Shown here one piece after another: positions 50,990 through 60,314 of a stretch of 64,000 bases of DNA. The DNA is from Leptolyngbya sp. PCC 6406 (lineage in GTDB: Bacteria > Cyanobacteriota > Cyanobacteriia > Phormidesmidales > Phormidesmidaceae). Both the position numbers and the translations under genes were made by a program. The first letter of the stretch is position 1; the number at the start of each line of letters is the position of its first letter. The notes under the pieces were generated by a model that was not told the DNA's origin, made no database searches, and saw only the letters and a program-made list of their open reading frames with translations. The stretch covers positions 5,066,936-5,130,935 of the forward strand of contig NZ_KI913949.1 of the NCBI RefSeq assembly GCF_000332095.2, written 5' to 3'.

Positions 50990-51185
50990 GTCACTACCTC
51001 CGCACCTTCCCTACTGACCCAAAGGCGAAAACAAGCCAAGGGATTCCCCCCGCCATCCGTTTGAGGGGCTATCCTTAAGAGCTGGAAGTCACTACCTCCG
51101 CACCTTCCCTACTGACCCAAAGGTGAAAACAAGCCAAGGGATTCCCTCCACTATCCGTTTGAGGGGCTATCCTTAAGAGCTGGAA
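50990..51185. repeat. 98-bp tandem direct duplication
   Basis: GTCACTACCTCCGCACCTTCCC...TATCCTTAAGAGCTGGAA at 50990-51087 and again at 51088-51185 with only a few substitutions. Confidence 0.95.
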
Positions 51186-51204
51186 CTCAATCAGGATCTT
51201 GGGA

Positions 51205-51762
51205 ATGCGATCGCGCCGCGCCTTTAGAGTTTGGCCACTCTTAATATTGGCGTTAGCCCTCTTTTGGGTAGGGCAAAGCCAAGTCAAGGCCCACCTGCGC
51301 GAACCAGAGGCCATCCTCGTGCTGGGGGGATCCACAACGCGGGAACATTTCGCCGCAGAGTTTGCCCAAGAGCATCCTGATTTGGAGATTTGGGTCTCCT
51401 CGGGCAGCAACCCCGAATACGCCGAGTGGCTGTTTCAGGAGGCCGCCATCGGTCGAGATCGCCTGCGGCTCGACTATCAGGCCGTCGATACCGTCACCAA
51501 CTTTACAACCCTAGTAGATGACTTGGAAGCTGCTGGCATCCGCAGCGTTTATCTCATCACTTCTGACTATCACATGCGGCGGGCAGTAATTATCGGTCAG
51601 ATCGTGTTGGGTAGCCGCGACATTGCCTTCAAGCCCGTTGTGGTGCCCTCTAACGACCCAGACCCCGAGCCGCTGCTACGGGGAATGCGGGATGGAGCCC
51701 GTGCTCTCTTCTGGGTGTTTACGGGGCGTACTGGATCCTCCTTACGGCAATCTGTCAGCTAA
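51205..51762 (+). CDS. YdcF/DUF218 family protein
   Basis: REPEAILVLGGSTTREHFAAEFAQEHPDLEIWVSSG...TVTNFTTLVDDLEAAGIRSVYLITSDYHMRRAVIIGQIVLG. Confidence 0.88.
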   Translation: MRSRRAFRVWPLLILALALFWVGQSQVKAHLREPEAILVLGGSTTREHFAAEFAQEHPDLEIWVSSGSNPEYAEWLFQEAAIGRDRLRLDYQAVDTVTNFTTLVDDLEAAGIRSVYLITSDYHMRRAVIIGQIVLGSRDIAFKPVVVPSNDPDPEPLLRGMRDGARALFWVFTGRTGSSLRQSVS

Positions 51763-52069
51763 TCCTAGTGTTCCATTCAAAGCGGGACAAATCTCGTGGG
51801 GAGGAGTTAGGAGTTAGGAGCCAGAATCTAGGAGAGTACTGGATTCTGACTCCTGACTCCTGAATTCCTCTGAGCCCATATTGTCTAGGCTTACGTTGAT
51901 GCCCCTTTTTGGGCTCATCCATTGAGAGTTTTCATGGAAAAAGAGCTTTGGCAGAGGCTGCGAAAGAGCTTTGGCAGAGACCCTGACAATCAGGGTATTC
52001 TCAGCATAAACGGCTAGAATTGAGTCGCATTGGGCCTCGGTCCGTTGCAGCGTCGCGTTAGGTAGTTCC

Positions 52070-52750
52070 ATGCCGTCCGCCGTTCAATCTCTCTACACCC
52101 CCGAACAGATTAAGGTATGGCTCCGGGGTTTGCTCACCATTGCCTGGGCTGATGGTCATTTTGATGAGGAAGAAAAAAACCTGATCACTGCCATCACCCA
52201 GGATGAGCTGGCCCCCAGTCTTGATTTTTTTGATGCCCTCCAGTCCGTGACGCCGGAGGAATTGGCGACAACCTTAGGCCCAAACAGCGCTGCCGCTGAG
52301 AACTTTTTGCGGATGGCGGTGATGGTGGCGTTGGCGGATGGGGTCTACTCTACGGAAGAGGACGAAAAGCTCCACAGTTTTTGTACGGTGCTGGAGCTAG
52401 ATGCCACCATTTTGGAGTCGGTGCGCTCCACCCTCTACAACCTGAAGGCGGACTCTGATCCCAATCTTCCTGGCCCCAAGGATGACCATGGCCTGGAACC
52501 CCTGAAGCCTGTCCGTGAGTGGCTGGATCAATTGGAGGTCCACGACCCTCGTCTTGCCCGTTTCATGTGCAAGCTAATTCCCTCCCAATGCCCCTTTGAG
52601 CGCGATGTGACTTTGTTTGGTCGCAAGATCGTCCACATCCCCCCCATGTGCAAACTCAATCCCCTCTATGAGCAATTGGTGGGACTCCGGTTCCGGGCCT
52701 TGTCTTACCTTGCCGATGACTACGGCGAAGATGTCACGCCTTACCTTTAA
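52070..52750 (+). CDS. TerB-like domain + Mo-dependent nitrogenase C-terminal family domain protein
   Basis: GLLTIAWADGHFDEEEKNLITAI...VALADGVYSTEEDEKLHSFCTVLEL; C-terminal PVREWLDQLEVHDPRLARFMCKLIPSQCPFERDVTLFGRKIVHIPPMCKLNPLYEQLVGLRFRALSYLADD. Confidence 0.85.
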   Translation: MPSAVQSLYTPEQIKVWLRGLLTIAWADGHFDEEEKNLITAITQDELAPSLDFFDALQSVTPEELATTLGPNSAAAENFLRMAVMVALADGVYSTEEDEKLHSFCTVLELDATILESVRSTLYNLKADSDPNLPGPKDDHGLEPLKPVREWLDQLEVHDPRLARFMCKLIPSQCPFERDVTLFGRKIVHIPPMCKLNPLYEQLVGLRFRALSYLADDYGEDVTPYL

Positions 52751-52795
52751 GCGTATTCCCTCTCAAAAACCATCGTGGCGGTGGCGTGAGCGACT

Positions 52796-53344
52796 CTAGG
52801 GAGCAGTGCTGACTGCTTCGACCTGGGTAACAAGGCCCTGACCTGGCGCGAGGGTAATCGCGATCGCACTTCCTTGCGATTGAGCCTGAAGCGCCTTGCG
52901 ATACACCGGATACTGCATCGGTAGCGTCCTCTGCTCACCTTCCAGGGCAAAGGTGAGTTGGTATGCCACCGATTGAATCACTCGGGGTGCTGATGCCCGC
53001 TCTCGCTCCCGTTGGCGGGCCTCTAGCTCATCCACCGTAGGCTGGGGTGGTAGAGATGGCCACCAGAGTCCCTGGGCATCAGCGGCTCCCACCGCATTGG
53101 CAGGGCGCTGGTTATTTTCCATCACCAACTGACTAGTGGCAAAGGTTTCCTGTCGAGTATCTGAGGGGCGATCGGGGCTGACCCCCGCTGGCCGATAGTC
53201 AGCGGCCCAGGTATAGGTGGTGATGGCGGTGACGGTGTAGTCTTCAACCACCTCCGCCTGACAGCTCCCCAAAGTTCCCGCCAGCAGCAGCCCCCCCAAG
53301 AGCCAGGGGGCACGGCGGAGCCAAAATCGTCGCGGGTGAGCCAT
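52796..53344 (-). CDS. Putative lipoprotein, hypothetical
   Basis: MAHPRRFWLRRAPWLLGGLLLAGTLGSCQAEV (lipobox LGSC). Confidence 0.7.
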   Translation of the reverse strand: MAHPRRFWLRRAPWLLGGLLLAGTLGSCQAEVVEDYTVTAITTYTWAADYRPAGVSPDRPSDTRQETFATSQLVMENNQRPANAVGAADAQGLWWPSLPPQPTVDELEARQRERERASAPRVIQSVAYQLTFALEGEQRTLPMQYPVYRKALQAQSQGSAIAITLAPGQGLVTQVEAVSTAP

Positions 53345-53355
53345 GGGATTAGATT

Positions 53356-54609
53356 TCAATGCGACTCGGATCGGGTTTGCAAACAGCGTTCCAGGTAGAC
53401 CAGTACTGCAATGGCGACAAAGATGCTCAGAGCCGCCACCAGCCAAAAGCCATCGGCGATGGCGCGGGGCTGATCTAAAGCCCAACCACCCAGAGGGGGA
53501 CCGATAAAGTAGCCCATGGCCCAGCACATGGAATTGATCGACAGATAGACCCCCCGCAGGGTTTCCGGGGCCAAGGTCACGACTAGGGAGGAGGCCACGG
53601 GAGTATGGGCAGCGGTGGCCAGGGATGCTGTCGTCAGGGCCAATGCTGCTCCTAAAATTGCTGGGATCAGTCCTTTACCCGTCCCCCAGATTAGGGTAAA
53701 GGTGATACCCCAGAGAACCGCAGAGAGCATCAGTGATCGCGGCTGACTCAGCCCTTTCAGAGCGTGCACCATAGGCAATTGGCAAATTACCGTCAGGGCA
53801 ACATGGCCTGCAAATAGGCCACTGAGGATCACCTCCGGCAGCCCGATGCCAAAATCTCCCGCAGGTACAAAGCGGTTCAGATACAGGGGCAAGGTGCTCT
53901 GAGTCTGGGCAATGTAGCTGGTAAACCCAATGTTCACGGCGGCGTAGATCAGCAGGCTGCGATCGCGGAGGGCTGTTCCCCAACCGGTCAGAAAAGAGCG
54001 CTGTTGGCGGTCGGGAGGCAGGGTTTCTGCGATCGCGGCATAAATGACCACAAAAAAGAGCAGAAACGTAATCCCATCCATGGCAAATAGCAGTCGGTAG
54101 GAGGCGGTGGTGGAGATCAAAATGCCCCCCAGTACCACCCCGGACCCCAGGCCCAGGTTATCCGCTGTGCGAACGAGGGCGAAGGCTTCGTTGCGGTTTT
54201 GACTGGGAGTGATATCTGCCACCACCGCTTCTGTAGATGGCCAGTACAGCCCTACCCCCAGCCCCATCAGCAAATTGCCCATAACAAAGGTGGGAAAATC
54301 GTGGGTCAGCAGCAGTACCCCATCTGCTAGGGCTGAGATCAGGGCCGAGATCAGTAGGGTCTTGCGTCGTCCCCACCGGGGCGAGTCGGCCATGGATCCC
54401 CCCAGAAACCGCCCCACTAATCCCGATAGCGCCTCGCTACCAATGCCCAGCCCCACCTGGGTTGCCGACAGCCCCACCTGACTCACAAAGAAGATGGGGG
54501 CATAGAACAGGACAAAGCCAATGCCTAACTGGGACAGCATTCGCCCTCCCGCAAGAATCCATACTCGATGGTCTAGCTGCGGTAGCCACTTCTGAATTCT
54601 CTGACGCAA
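53356..54609 (-). CDS. MFS transporter
   Basis: ILAGGRMLSQLGIGFVLFYAPIFFVSQVGLSATQVGLGIGSEALSGLVGRFLGGSMADSPRWGRRKTLL. Confidence 0.9.
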   Translation of the reverse strand: MRQRIQKWLPQLDHRVWILAGGRMLSQLGIGFVLFYAPIFFVSQVGLSATQVGLGIGSEALSGLVGRFLGGSMADSPRWGRRKTLLISALISALADGVLLLTHDFPTFVMGNLLMGLGVGLYWPSTEAVVADITPSQNRNEAFALVRTADNLGLGSGVVLGGILISTTASYRLLFAMDGITFLLFFVVIYAAIAETLPPDRQQRSFLTGWGTALRDRSLLIYAAVNIGFTSYIAQTQSTLPLYLNRFVPAGDFGIGLPEVILSGLFAGHVALTVICQLPMVHALKGLSQPRSLMLSAVLWGITFTLIWGTGKGLIPAILGAALALTTASLATAAHTPVASSLVVTLAPETLRGVYLSINSMCWAMGYFIGPPLGGWALDQPRAIADGFWLVAALSIFVAIAVLVYLERCLQTRSESH

Positions 54610-54719
54610 TCTTAATCAGTCTCCCTTTGGGGTTGAATGTCCTTTGTCAGTGTAGGGGGTGGGGTGATAGGGAGTGGGGGAGTGATGGGGTGTTGGGGTG
54701 ATGGGGTGTTGGGGTCAAT

Positions 54720-55260
54720 CCTGTAGGGGCGGGTTTAGCTCGTGTCTACTGGGAAATCCCAAATGGGAGGCTCAAAACCCGCCCTACCCAGTGCCGGGTG
54801 ACCGATATTGATCTGGATCCGTAGGGGCAATCCCGTGTGGTTGCCCTTGTTGCCGGGTGACCGATATGGGGGCGTGGGGGTAGGGGCGCGGTTTCCGCGC
54901 CCAATGCAGGATGTCGCCGTAGGGGCGGGTTTGGCTCGTGTTGGTCGGGAAATCCAGAAGTGGGTGTGGGGTGATGGGGTGTTTTCTGGTGCCCTGGCTC
55001 TGCCTGGGTACCTCCGTCGGAGGCTCTGCCTCCCCTGTTTTCCGTAGGGGCAATCCCTTGCCTGTCCTGTTCGCGTAGCGGCTCCGCAGGAGCAACGAAG
55101 CCGTATAGCCCTTCGGGCATGGCTAACGCTAAGGCGGAGCCTGCCCGGAGGGCATAGGGCTTGCCCTGATTTAGCCGTAGGGTGGTTGTCTGGTGCGCGG
55201 GTGAACGATATTGGGGTGCCGCCGTAGGGGCGCGGTTTCCGCGCCCAGTGCAGGATGAGG
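54720..55260. repeat. Dense cluster of intergenic dispersed repeats
   Basis: Multiple GTAGGGGCGGGTTT..., GGGCGCGGTTTCCGCGCCC hairpins, GTTGCCGGGTGACCGATAT units and CGCGTAGCGGCTCCGCAGGAGCAACGAAGCC. Confidence 0.85.
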
Positions 55261-55334
55261 ACTGGCTTCGCCTATGCGGAGCGTCTTCGTCAGCGATATC
55301 AGCGATGGAGAAATGGAGTGATAAAATTTCTTCC

Positions 55335-55685
55335 ATGACTTCATCACCTGCCTTTCAAGACATCGACGTAGAAACCCTCGCTCAAGTGTTGGCCACTGCC
55401 GACCCTGAGGTGCAGCTTGTGGATGTGCGTGAGCCCCAGGAACTAGAACTGGCCGCGATCGCGGGGTTTGAAAATTTGCCCCTGAGCCAATTTGCTGAAT
55501 GGGGGGACACGATCCACAGCCGCTTGGCGGCAGATCGGGAGACGATTGTGCTGTGTCACCATGGAATGCGCTCGGCTCAGATGTGTCAGTGGCTTCTGAG
55601 TCAGGGATTCACAGCCGTGAAAAATGTCACTGGGGGCATTGATGTCTACTCAGTTCGGGTAGATCCCGCTGTGCCTCGATATTAG
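55335..55685 (+). CDS. Rhodanese-like domain protein
   Basis: DPEVQLVDVREPQELELAAIAGFENLPLSQFAEW...ETIVLCHHGMRSAQMCQWLLSQGFTAVKNVTGGIDVYS. Confidence 0.93.
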   Translation: MTSSPAFQDIDVETLAQVLATADPEVQLVDVREPQELELAAIAGFENLPLSQFAEWGDTIHSRLAADRETIVLCHHGMRSAQMCQWLLSQGFTAVKNVTGGIDVYSVRVDPAVPRY

Positions 55686-55686
55686 G

Positions 55687-55740
55687 TGTGGTCATGCCTG
55701 CCCCGCAAGGGTTTCCCCGTTAATTCTCCACGCGCCCTAG
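55687..55740. repeat. Partial MITE-like repeat copy 5
   Basis: GTGTGGTCATGCCTGCCCCGCAAGGGTTTCCCCGTTAATTCTCCACGCGCCCTAG. Confidence 0.75.
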
Positions 55741-55756
55741 GAGAGTATTGTATTGG

Positions 55757-56533
55757 TCAAACGGGCTTTTCAGGGGTGGAATACTCTGTCACTCCCTGTA
55801 TTTTTGACTCTGGCGCGACGGGCAGGAAGTTACCCTCGTGCTGAAAGCTCTGAATCTCCTTGACCACCCGGACCTTGCTAGCCATCAAATGGGCCTGGAT
55901 CGCCTGAGTTGCGATCGCGCCGTCACGCTGAGCGATGGCCTCCCAGATCGTGCGGTGCTCTAGACGAATATCCAGCACCTTGGGGTTATGCTTCAAGGTT
56001 TGCATCCGTAGCAGAGCCATGGCGTCAAAGAGCTGGTCGAGGAGCAGCACCAGCCGCCCATTCCCTGATCCTTCAGCAATGGCATGGTGGAAGCGGTAGT
56101 CTAAGTCCAAGAGCTTCAGGGGATCCCCCGTCCTATCCTGCTCTGCTGCTATCACCCAGGTTTCCATCGCCGCTAGTTGGGTGACCGTGGCCCGCTCACA
56201 AGCCGCCGCGATCGCAAATCCCTCTAGGGCAATACGACAGTCGTAGAGTTCGATGGCATCGGCAGTGGATAGGGTGGCGACCCGCAGCCCACCGCCTCCT
56301 TCCGCCGTCAGCAGGCCCTCCTGCTGGAGTTTTCGCAGGGCTTCCCGGAGGGGAGTGCGACTTACCTCTAGGCGCTGAGCCAGTTGGGTCTCCACAAGGC
56401 GATCTCCGGGGCGTAGTTCCCCCGCCAAAATACTGGCCCGAACCACTTGGTAAACCTGCTCGTGGAGGGATTTGGGCCGTTGGATAGGAACAGACGCCAC
56501 AGAAACCTTCTCAAAAATTGTTTTTAAAGCCAT
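55757..56533 (-). CDS. GntR family transcriptional regulator (FadR/FCD type)
   Basis: LHEQVYQVVRASILAGELRPGDRLVETQLAQRLEVSRTPLREALRKLQQEGLL. Confidence 0.93.
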   Translation of the reverse strand: MALKTIFEKVSVASVPIQRPKSLHEQVYQVVRASILAGELRPGDRLVETQLAQRLEVSRTPLREALRKLQQEGLLTAEGGGGLRVATLSTADAIELYDCRIALEGFAIAAACERATVTQLAAMETWVIAAEQDRTGDPLKLLDLDYRFHHAIAEGSGNGRLVLLLDQLFDAMALLRMQTLKHNPKVLDIRLEHRTIWEAIAQRDGAIATQAIQAHLMASKVRVVKEIQSFQHEGNFLPVAPESKIQGVTEYSTPEKPV

Positions 56534-56605
56534 ACCAGCGCCCTGTTCAGCACCCCGTATCCATACTGTAGCCTTTGTCCATAGGGTAGCCTTTGTCCAG
56601 AATGG

Positions 56606-57343
56606 ATGAATATAGAAACAATTACCGCTGGTTCCCCTCTCCCCATGCAGAATACCGCCGATCCCCCTAAACTGCTGATTCTGGCCCGATCCCCCATCGG
56701 CAAAAAGTTGATCACGGGCATTACCGGTCTGGGACTGACCTTCTTTGTGCTGCTGCACATGGTTGGAAATCTGCTGATGTTTGGGGGATCAGATCTCTAT
56801 AACAGCTATGGTCGATTCATAGAGCAATTAGGGCCACTACTTTGGTTGATTGAGGTGGGGTTGTTGGGCATTGTTGTGGTCCATGGCGGTTACGGCATTC
56901 ATCTATTTGTGAGGCGACTGCGATCGCGACCCATTCCCTACGCTCAATATGCCTCCAAGGGGGAGCCCAGCCTGCAATCCCTCAGTTCTCGCACCATGAT
57001 TGTGACCGGGAGCATCCTGGCGGTATTCCTCGTTACCCACCTGCTGACTTTTAAATTTGGTCCCTACTACCTGACCCAGGTGGAGGGGCGAGAGGTCCGT
57101 GACCTAGCCCGTCTAGTGGTGGAAACCTTTCACAAACCCACCTACACCTTTGGCTACACCGCCGTCGTGGTGCTGCTGGGATTCCACTTGCGTCATGGTC
57201 TCTGGAGTGCTCTGCAATCCCTGGGAGCCCTGTCTCGGGATCTAAAGCCTGTGGTCTATCTGTTGAGTTTGATCTTTGCGATCGCGATTGCAATCGGCTT
57301 TTTCATCCTGCCCCTAGCCGTCTATTTTGGTGCCATTGGTTAG
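56606..57343 (+). CDS. sdhC: Succinate dehydrogenase cytochrome b subunit
   Basis: SPIGKKLITGITGLGLTFFVLLHMVGNLLMFGGSDLYNSYGRFIEQLGPLLWLIEVGLL...LGFHLRHGLWSALQSLG. Confidence 0.85.
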   Translation: MNIETITAGSPLPMQNTADPPKLLILARSPIGKKLITGITGLGLTFFVLLHMVGNLLMFGGSDLYNSYGRFIEQLGPLLWLIEVGLLGIVVVHGGYGIHLFVRRLRSRPIPYAQYASKGEPSLQSLSSRTMIVTGSILAVFLVTHLLTFKFGPYYLTQVEGREVRDLARLVVETFHKPTYTFGYTAVVVLLGFHLRHGLWSALQSLGALSRDLKPVVYLLSLIFAIAIAIGFFILPLAVYFGAIG

Positions 57344-57402
57344 AATCGCAAGGGGCTCGATCATCGGGGTCTTCAGTCCTGACAGAATGATGTGGGCATG
57401 AA

Positions 57403-58674
57403 TTACTGCGGCTTGTCCTTGTTCTTTTTCTTCTCCTGGGCCTCCAGTTCGGCCTCGTAGACCGTGATCATCTCCTGGACCTGGCTTTCCATTTGCTTCA
57501 GCATCTGAATGATGGTGGGCAGGGCCTCCGATCGATTAGGGAGGAAGTTGAGGCTTTGGCGGGCGCGATCGCGAATTTCATTTAGACGGTGTTGGAGGGT
57601 CTGAGCCGCATCTAGGGCATCTCGTCCTAACTTATCGATCTGTTGTTGTTGATAAAACCGCAGAGCTGTGCCCCGGAGCACTTGTAGGGTAGCCTCTTCG
57701 CCATGATCCCCTGGCATTACCCGAAACCGCAGGAGAATACGATCATCCTGATACAGGCGCTCGATCTCGACCTGGCGTGACTTGCGCACCGAGATGAGAG
57801 AGAGGTGGGTAAGCAGTTTCAGTTCATTAATCACGCCTTGAAAGATCAAGGGCTCGACATCCGCTAACACCGCTTGCAGCACCCCATCTCGGCTCCAGAG
57901 GATTCGCCCTGCCTGAGCTTGGCGCTCAAAATACAGACGACCAATACCCTCCTTGAGAACCTTGCTCAACAGAGCCTGCATCAATTCCTTGGGCTGGAGT
58001 ATGCCCAGGGTTTCCTCCGCAAGTCCCTGATACTGCTCATCGATGTAAAGGTGCAGAGGCGCATGACTGCTGAGAGACTGGGCCTTCGGCGCTGTCGGCG
58101 GTGGGGTTTGATTGCGGAGAGACTGGTTTTTTGGGGGGGTGGATGACGGCGCGGGCGAGCTATGACGGGGCGCGGGATCCGGCTCCTCCAGTTCCTCTGG
58201 CTGGTCCACAACAAAGGTGGGGAAGGTCGTATCTTCCTTGACAGCGGTTGCAGCAGAGGGAGTCGAGGCAGTGGAGGGAGAAGACTGAGCAACCTTTTTC
58301 TGCGCCCCTAAAGAACCATCCTGCCGAGTCTTAGCCGTATGGCTAAGGTATTTTGACAGCAAGTCTCGGTGCCATTCTGAGTCGATGGCACGGGTCGTAA
58401 TGGCGTAATTGATGAAGGCTAACTGACGTTTAACATAGGATTCCGCCGCATAGTCGCGCGGATCCACCATGCCAATAACGAGGCGATCCCCCTCCATCAT
58501 GATGGGTAGCACCTGATAGTAGAGACAGGCTTCAAAGGGCAGGATGCTATCAATCAGGGTATAAATTTGGGCTAGATCAAAATCAACGGCCCCCGCCGCC
58601 GAAGGGTCGCCAATCGCGTCGCCCGGATTCCCTGGGGACTTAAACAGGTCTCGATTATCAGCGGGAAGGGGCAT
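57403..58674 (-). CDS. Protein with GspE/PilB (MshEN-like) N-terminal domain
   Basis: FEACLYYQVLPIMMEGDRLVIGMVDPRDYAAESYVKRQLAFINYAITTRAID; no ATPase motifs downstream. Confidence 0.65.
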   Translation of the reverse strand: MPLPADNRDLFKSPGNPGDAIGDPSAAGAVDFDLAQIYTLIDSILPFEACLYYQVLPIMMEGDRLVIGMVDPRDYAAESYVKRQLAFINYAITTRAIDSEWHRDLLSKYLSHTAKTRQDGSLGAQKKVAQSSPSTASTPSAATAVKEDTTFPTFVVDQPEELEEPDPAPRHSSPAPSSTPPKNQSLRNQTPPPTAPKAQSLSSHAPLHLYIDEQYQGLAEETLGILQPKELMQALLSKVLKEGIGRLYFERQAQAGRILWSRDGVLQAVLADVEPLIFQGVINELKLLTHLSLISVRKSRQVEIERLYQDDRILLRFRVMPGDHGEEATLQVLRGTALRFYQQQQIDKLGRDALDAAQTLQHRLNEIRDRARQSLNFLPNRSEALPTIIQMLKQMESQVQEMITVYEAELEAQEKKKNKDKPQ

Positions 58675-59032
58675 GGCGGGGCGTACATAGACTTCATTTC
58701 AGGAGGTTCAGACATCGCCGAGACTGGGGCGAGGGTCGGGGCCGAGGTAGGGACTCAATCCATACCAACTATCTATAAAGATCCAACCATAATCTGAAAA
58801 GATGCGTTAGAGCTTTCCAGCTAATAGTTTCCAGCTAATAGGTATATGCTCTGGCCGGACAAGAAGACTGTCCTAGTAGGTTCACCGCTGGATGAGGGAG
58901 TCGGATAGGGGGCTGAAACACTCTTACTCGGTTATAACAGGTGCCGTGAGAGGGTGACAGACCCTGGGAGACTGTCGTTACAAATTGCCAGTGGTCGGGG
59001 GAGCCTCAGGACTGTTTCCCCTATACCTAAGA

Positions 59033-60184
59033 CTAGGCGCTGATACTATCGCTGCGAAGAGCTTGGGCATCTAGGTAGATTTGTGCCCATTCCCCCGCTA
59101 CTTGGCGGGGCTTCATGTCACAAGCTTGGGCGATCGCATCAAGGGTTGCTCCGGCCTTCATTTGACTTAAAATTTCTCGGTGGAGGGGGGGGCGTTCTGC
59201 GCAGAACTGTTCCCACTGGTCTGGGGACAGCCCCAGATTGTGATCCTTGAGGGAAGTCTTGAGCCAGCTAAATACGAGGTCTGGATTTTCCCGCAGGGTA
59301 TAGACGCGGATGGCGTGGTAGCGAATCTTTTCCCGCAGGCGGTAGGCTTCCTTGATGGAAAGGTTAAGGCTCAGGGCGATCGCTTCTTGGGTATGGCCTT
59401 GCAGGTGCAGTTCTAGCCATTCGGCGGCGGTGGCATCAAGGGTGTCTCTCAGGTAGGTCTGAAACTGTTGTTTCACCTGTTCTCGCAACAGGTGTTCCTC
59501 TTCCGCCTGTTGAGTGGTTTCGTATTGGGCAACGGCCTCTATGTCGAGGAGGCTTAGGGAGTTGTCTGGGTCTCCAGTGGTGATCTCTTCAGACACGAGG
59601 CGAATCAGTTCTCCGGAGGGTACCTGGGTCATGCCCCCCCGTTGGGAGCGGCGTAGGTAGTTGACAAAGCGATAGACCAGAAGGGGCTGATTGCGGATAG
59701 GCCGCATACAGTATTCCTCTAGGGTCGCTAGCATGAGTAGGTTGCGGATGCGATCGCTGCGGGTACAGGTGCCGATCCAGGTGACCTGCTGCCGCAGGTG
59801 GCGATCGCTCTGCAACATTTCTTGGATCACTTCTTGTAGAACATCGGTGACGGTGCGACGGCGATCGCGACTCAGGGCAATCCAGGTTCGCACTTTACTG
59901 CGAACTAGGAATAAACTGCTGAGCCGCTGGATCAACCGCCGATAGGCGACCTCGGGAGACACCCCCCAGTAGCGCTGGTGCAGAATTTGATACCGATATT
60001 CCAAGGCTTGGGTGAGAATTTTAAGATCACTGGCCGTGGCTTCATTAAAGCGATCGGGGTTCTCCCCAACGAGCCATTTCAAGATGGCTTGACGGGCCTC
60101 ATCACTCTGCTTCGGGAGTTCTGCAGTCAGCCGTTGCTGCCATGATTCCGTGATGGTTGCCGCCGCCGTCATGGCTTTATTCAA
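59033..60184 (-). CDS. hetZ: HetZ-family protein
   Basis: YRYQILHQRYWGVSPEVAYRRLIQRLSSLFLVRSKVRTWIALSRDRRRTVTDVLQEVIQEMLQSDRHLRQQ...EEYCMRPIRNQPLLVYRFVNYLRRSQRGGMTQVPSGELIRLVSEE. Confidence 0.85.
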   Translation of the reverse strand: MNKAMTAAATITESWQQRLTAELPKQSDEARQAILKWLVGENPDRFNEATASDLKILTQALEYRYQILHQRYWGVSPEVAYRRLIQRLSSLFLVRSKVRTWIALSRDRRRTVTDVLQEVIQEMLQSDRHLRQQVTWIGTCTRSDRIRNLLMLATLEEYCMRPIRNQPLLVYRFVNYLRRSQRGGMTQVPSGELIRLVSEEITTGDPDNSLSLLDIEAVAQYETTQQAEEEHLLREQVKQQFQTYLRDTLDATAAEWLELHLQGHTQEAIALSLNLSIKEAYRLREKIRYHAIRVYTLRENPDLVFSWLKTSLKDHNLGLSPDQWEQFCAERPPLHREILSQMKAGATLDAIAQACDMKPRQVAGEWAQIYLDAQALRSDSISA

Positions 60185-60314
60185 TCCTGTAGGAAAACCT
60201 ATAGACCGTATATTAAACCAGCCCTGGCAAACCGCTCAGGAGTTTTGGGGTGTTCCTGGCAACAAAATTGCTCACTCGGCAAGGGCCCAGTCGGGAATGG
60301 CCCAGTCGAGACCG

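Noticed and set aside
54746-55336. 196-aa minus-strand ORF
   Set aside because: Translation of intergenic hairpin repeats (PALGAETAPLPPRP also appears in other repeat copies such as 37223-37504).
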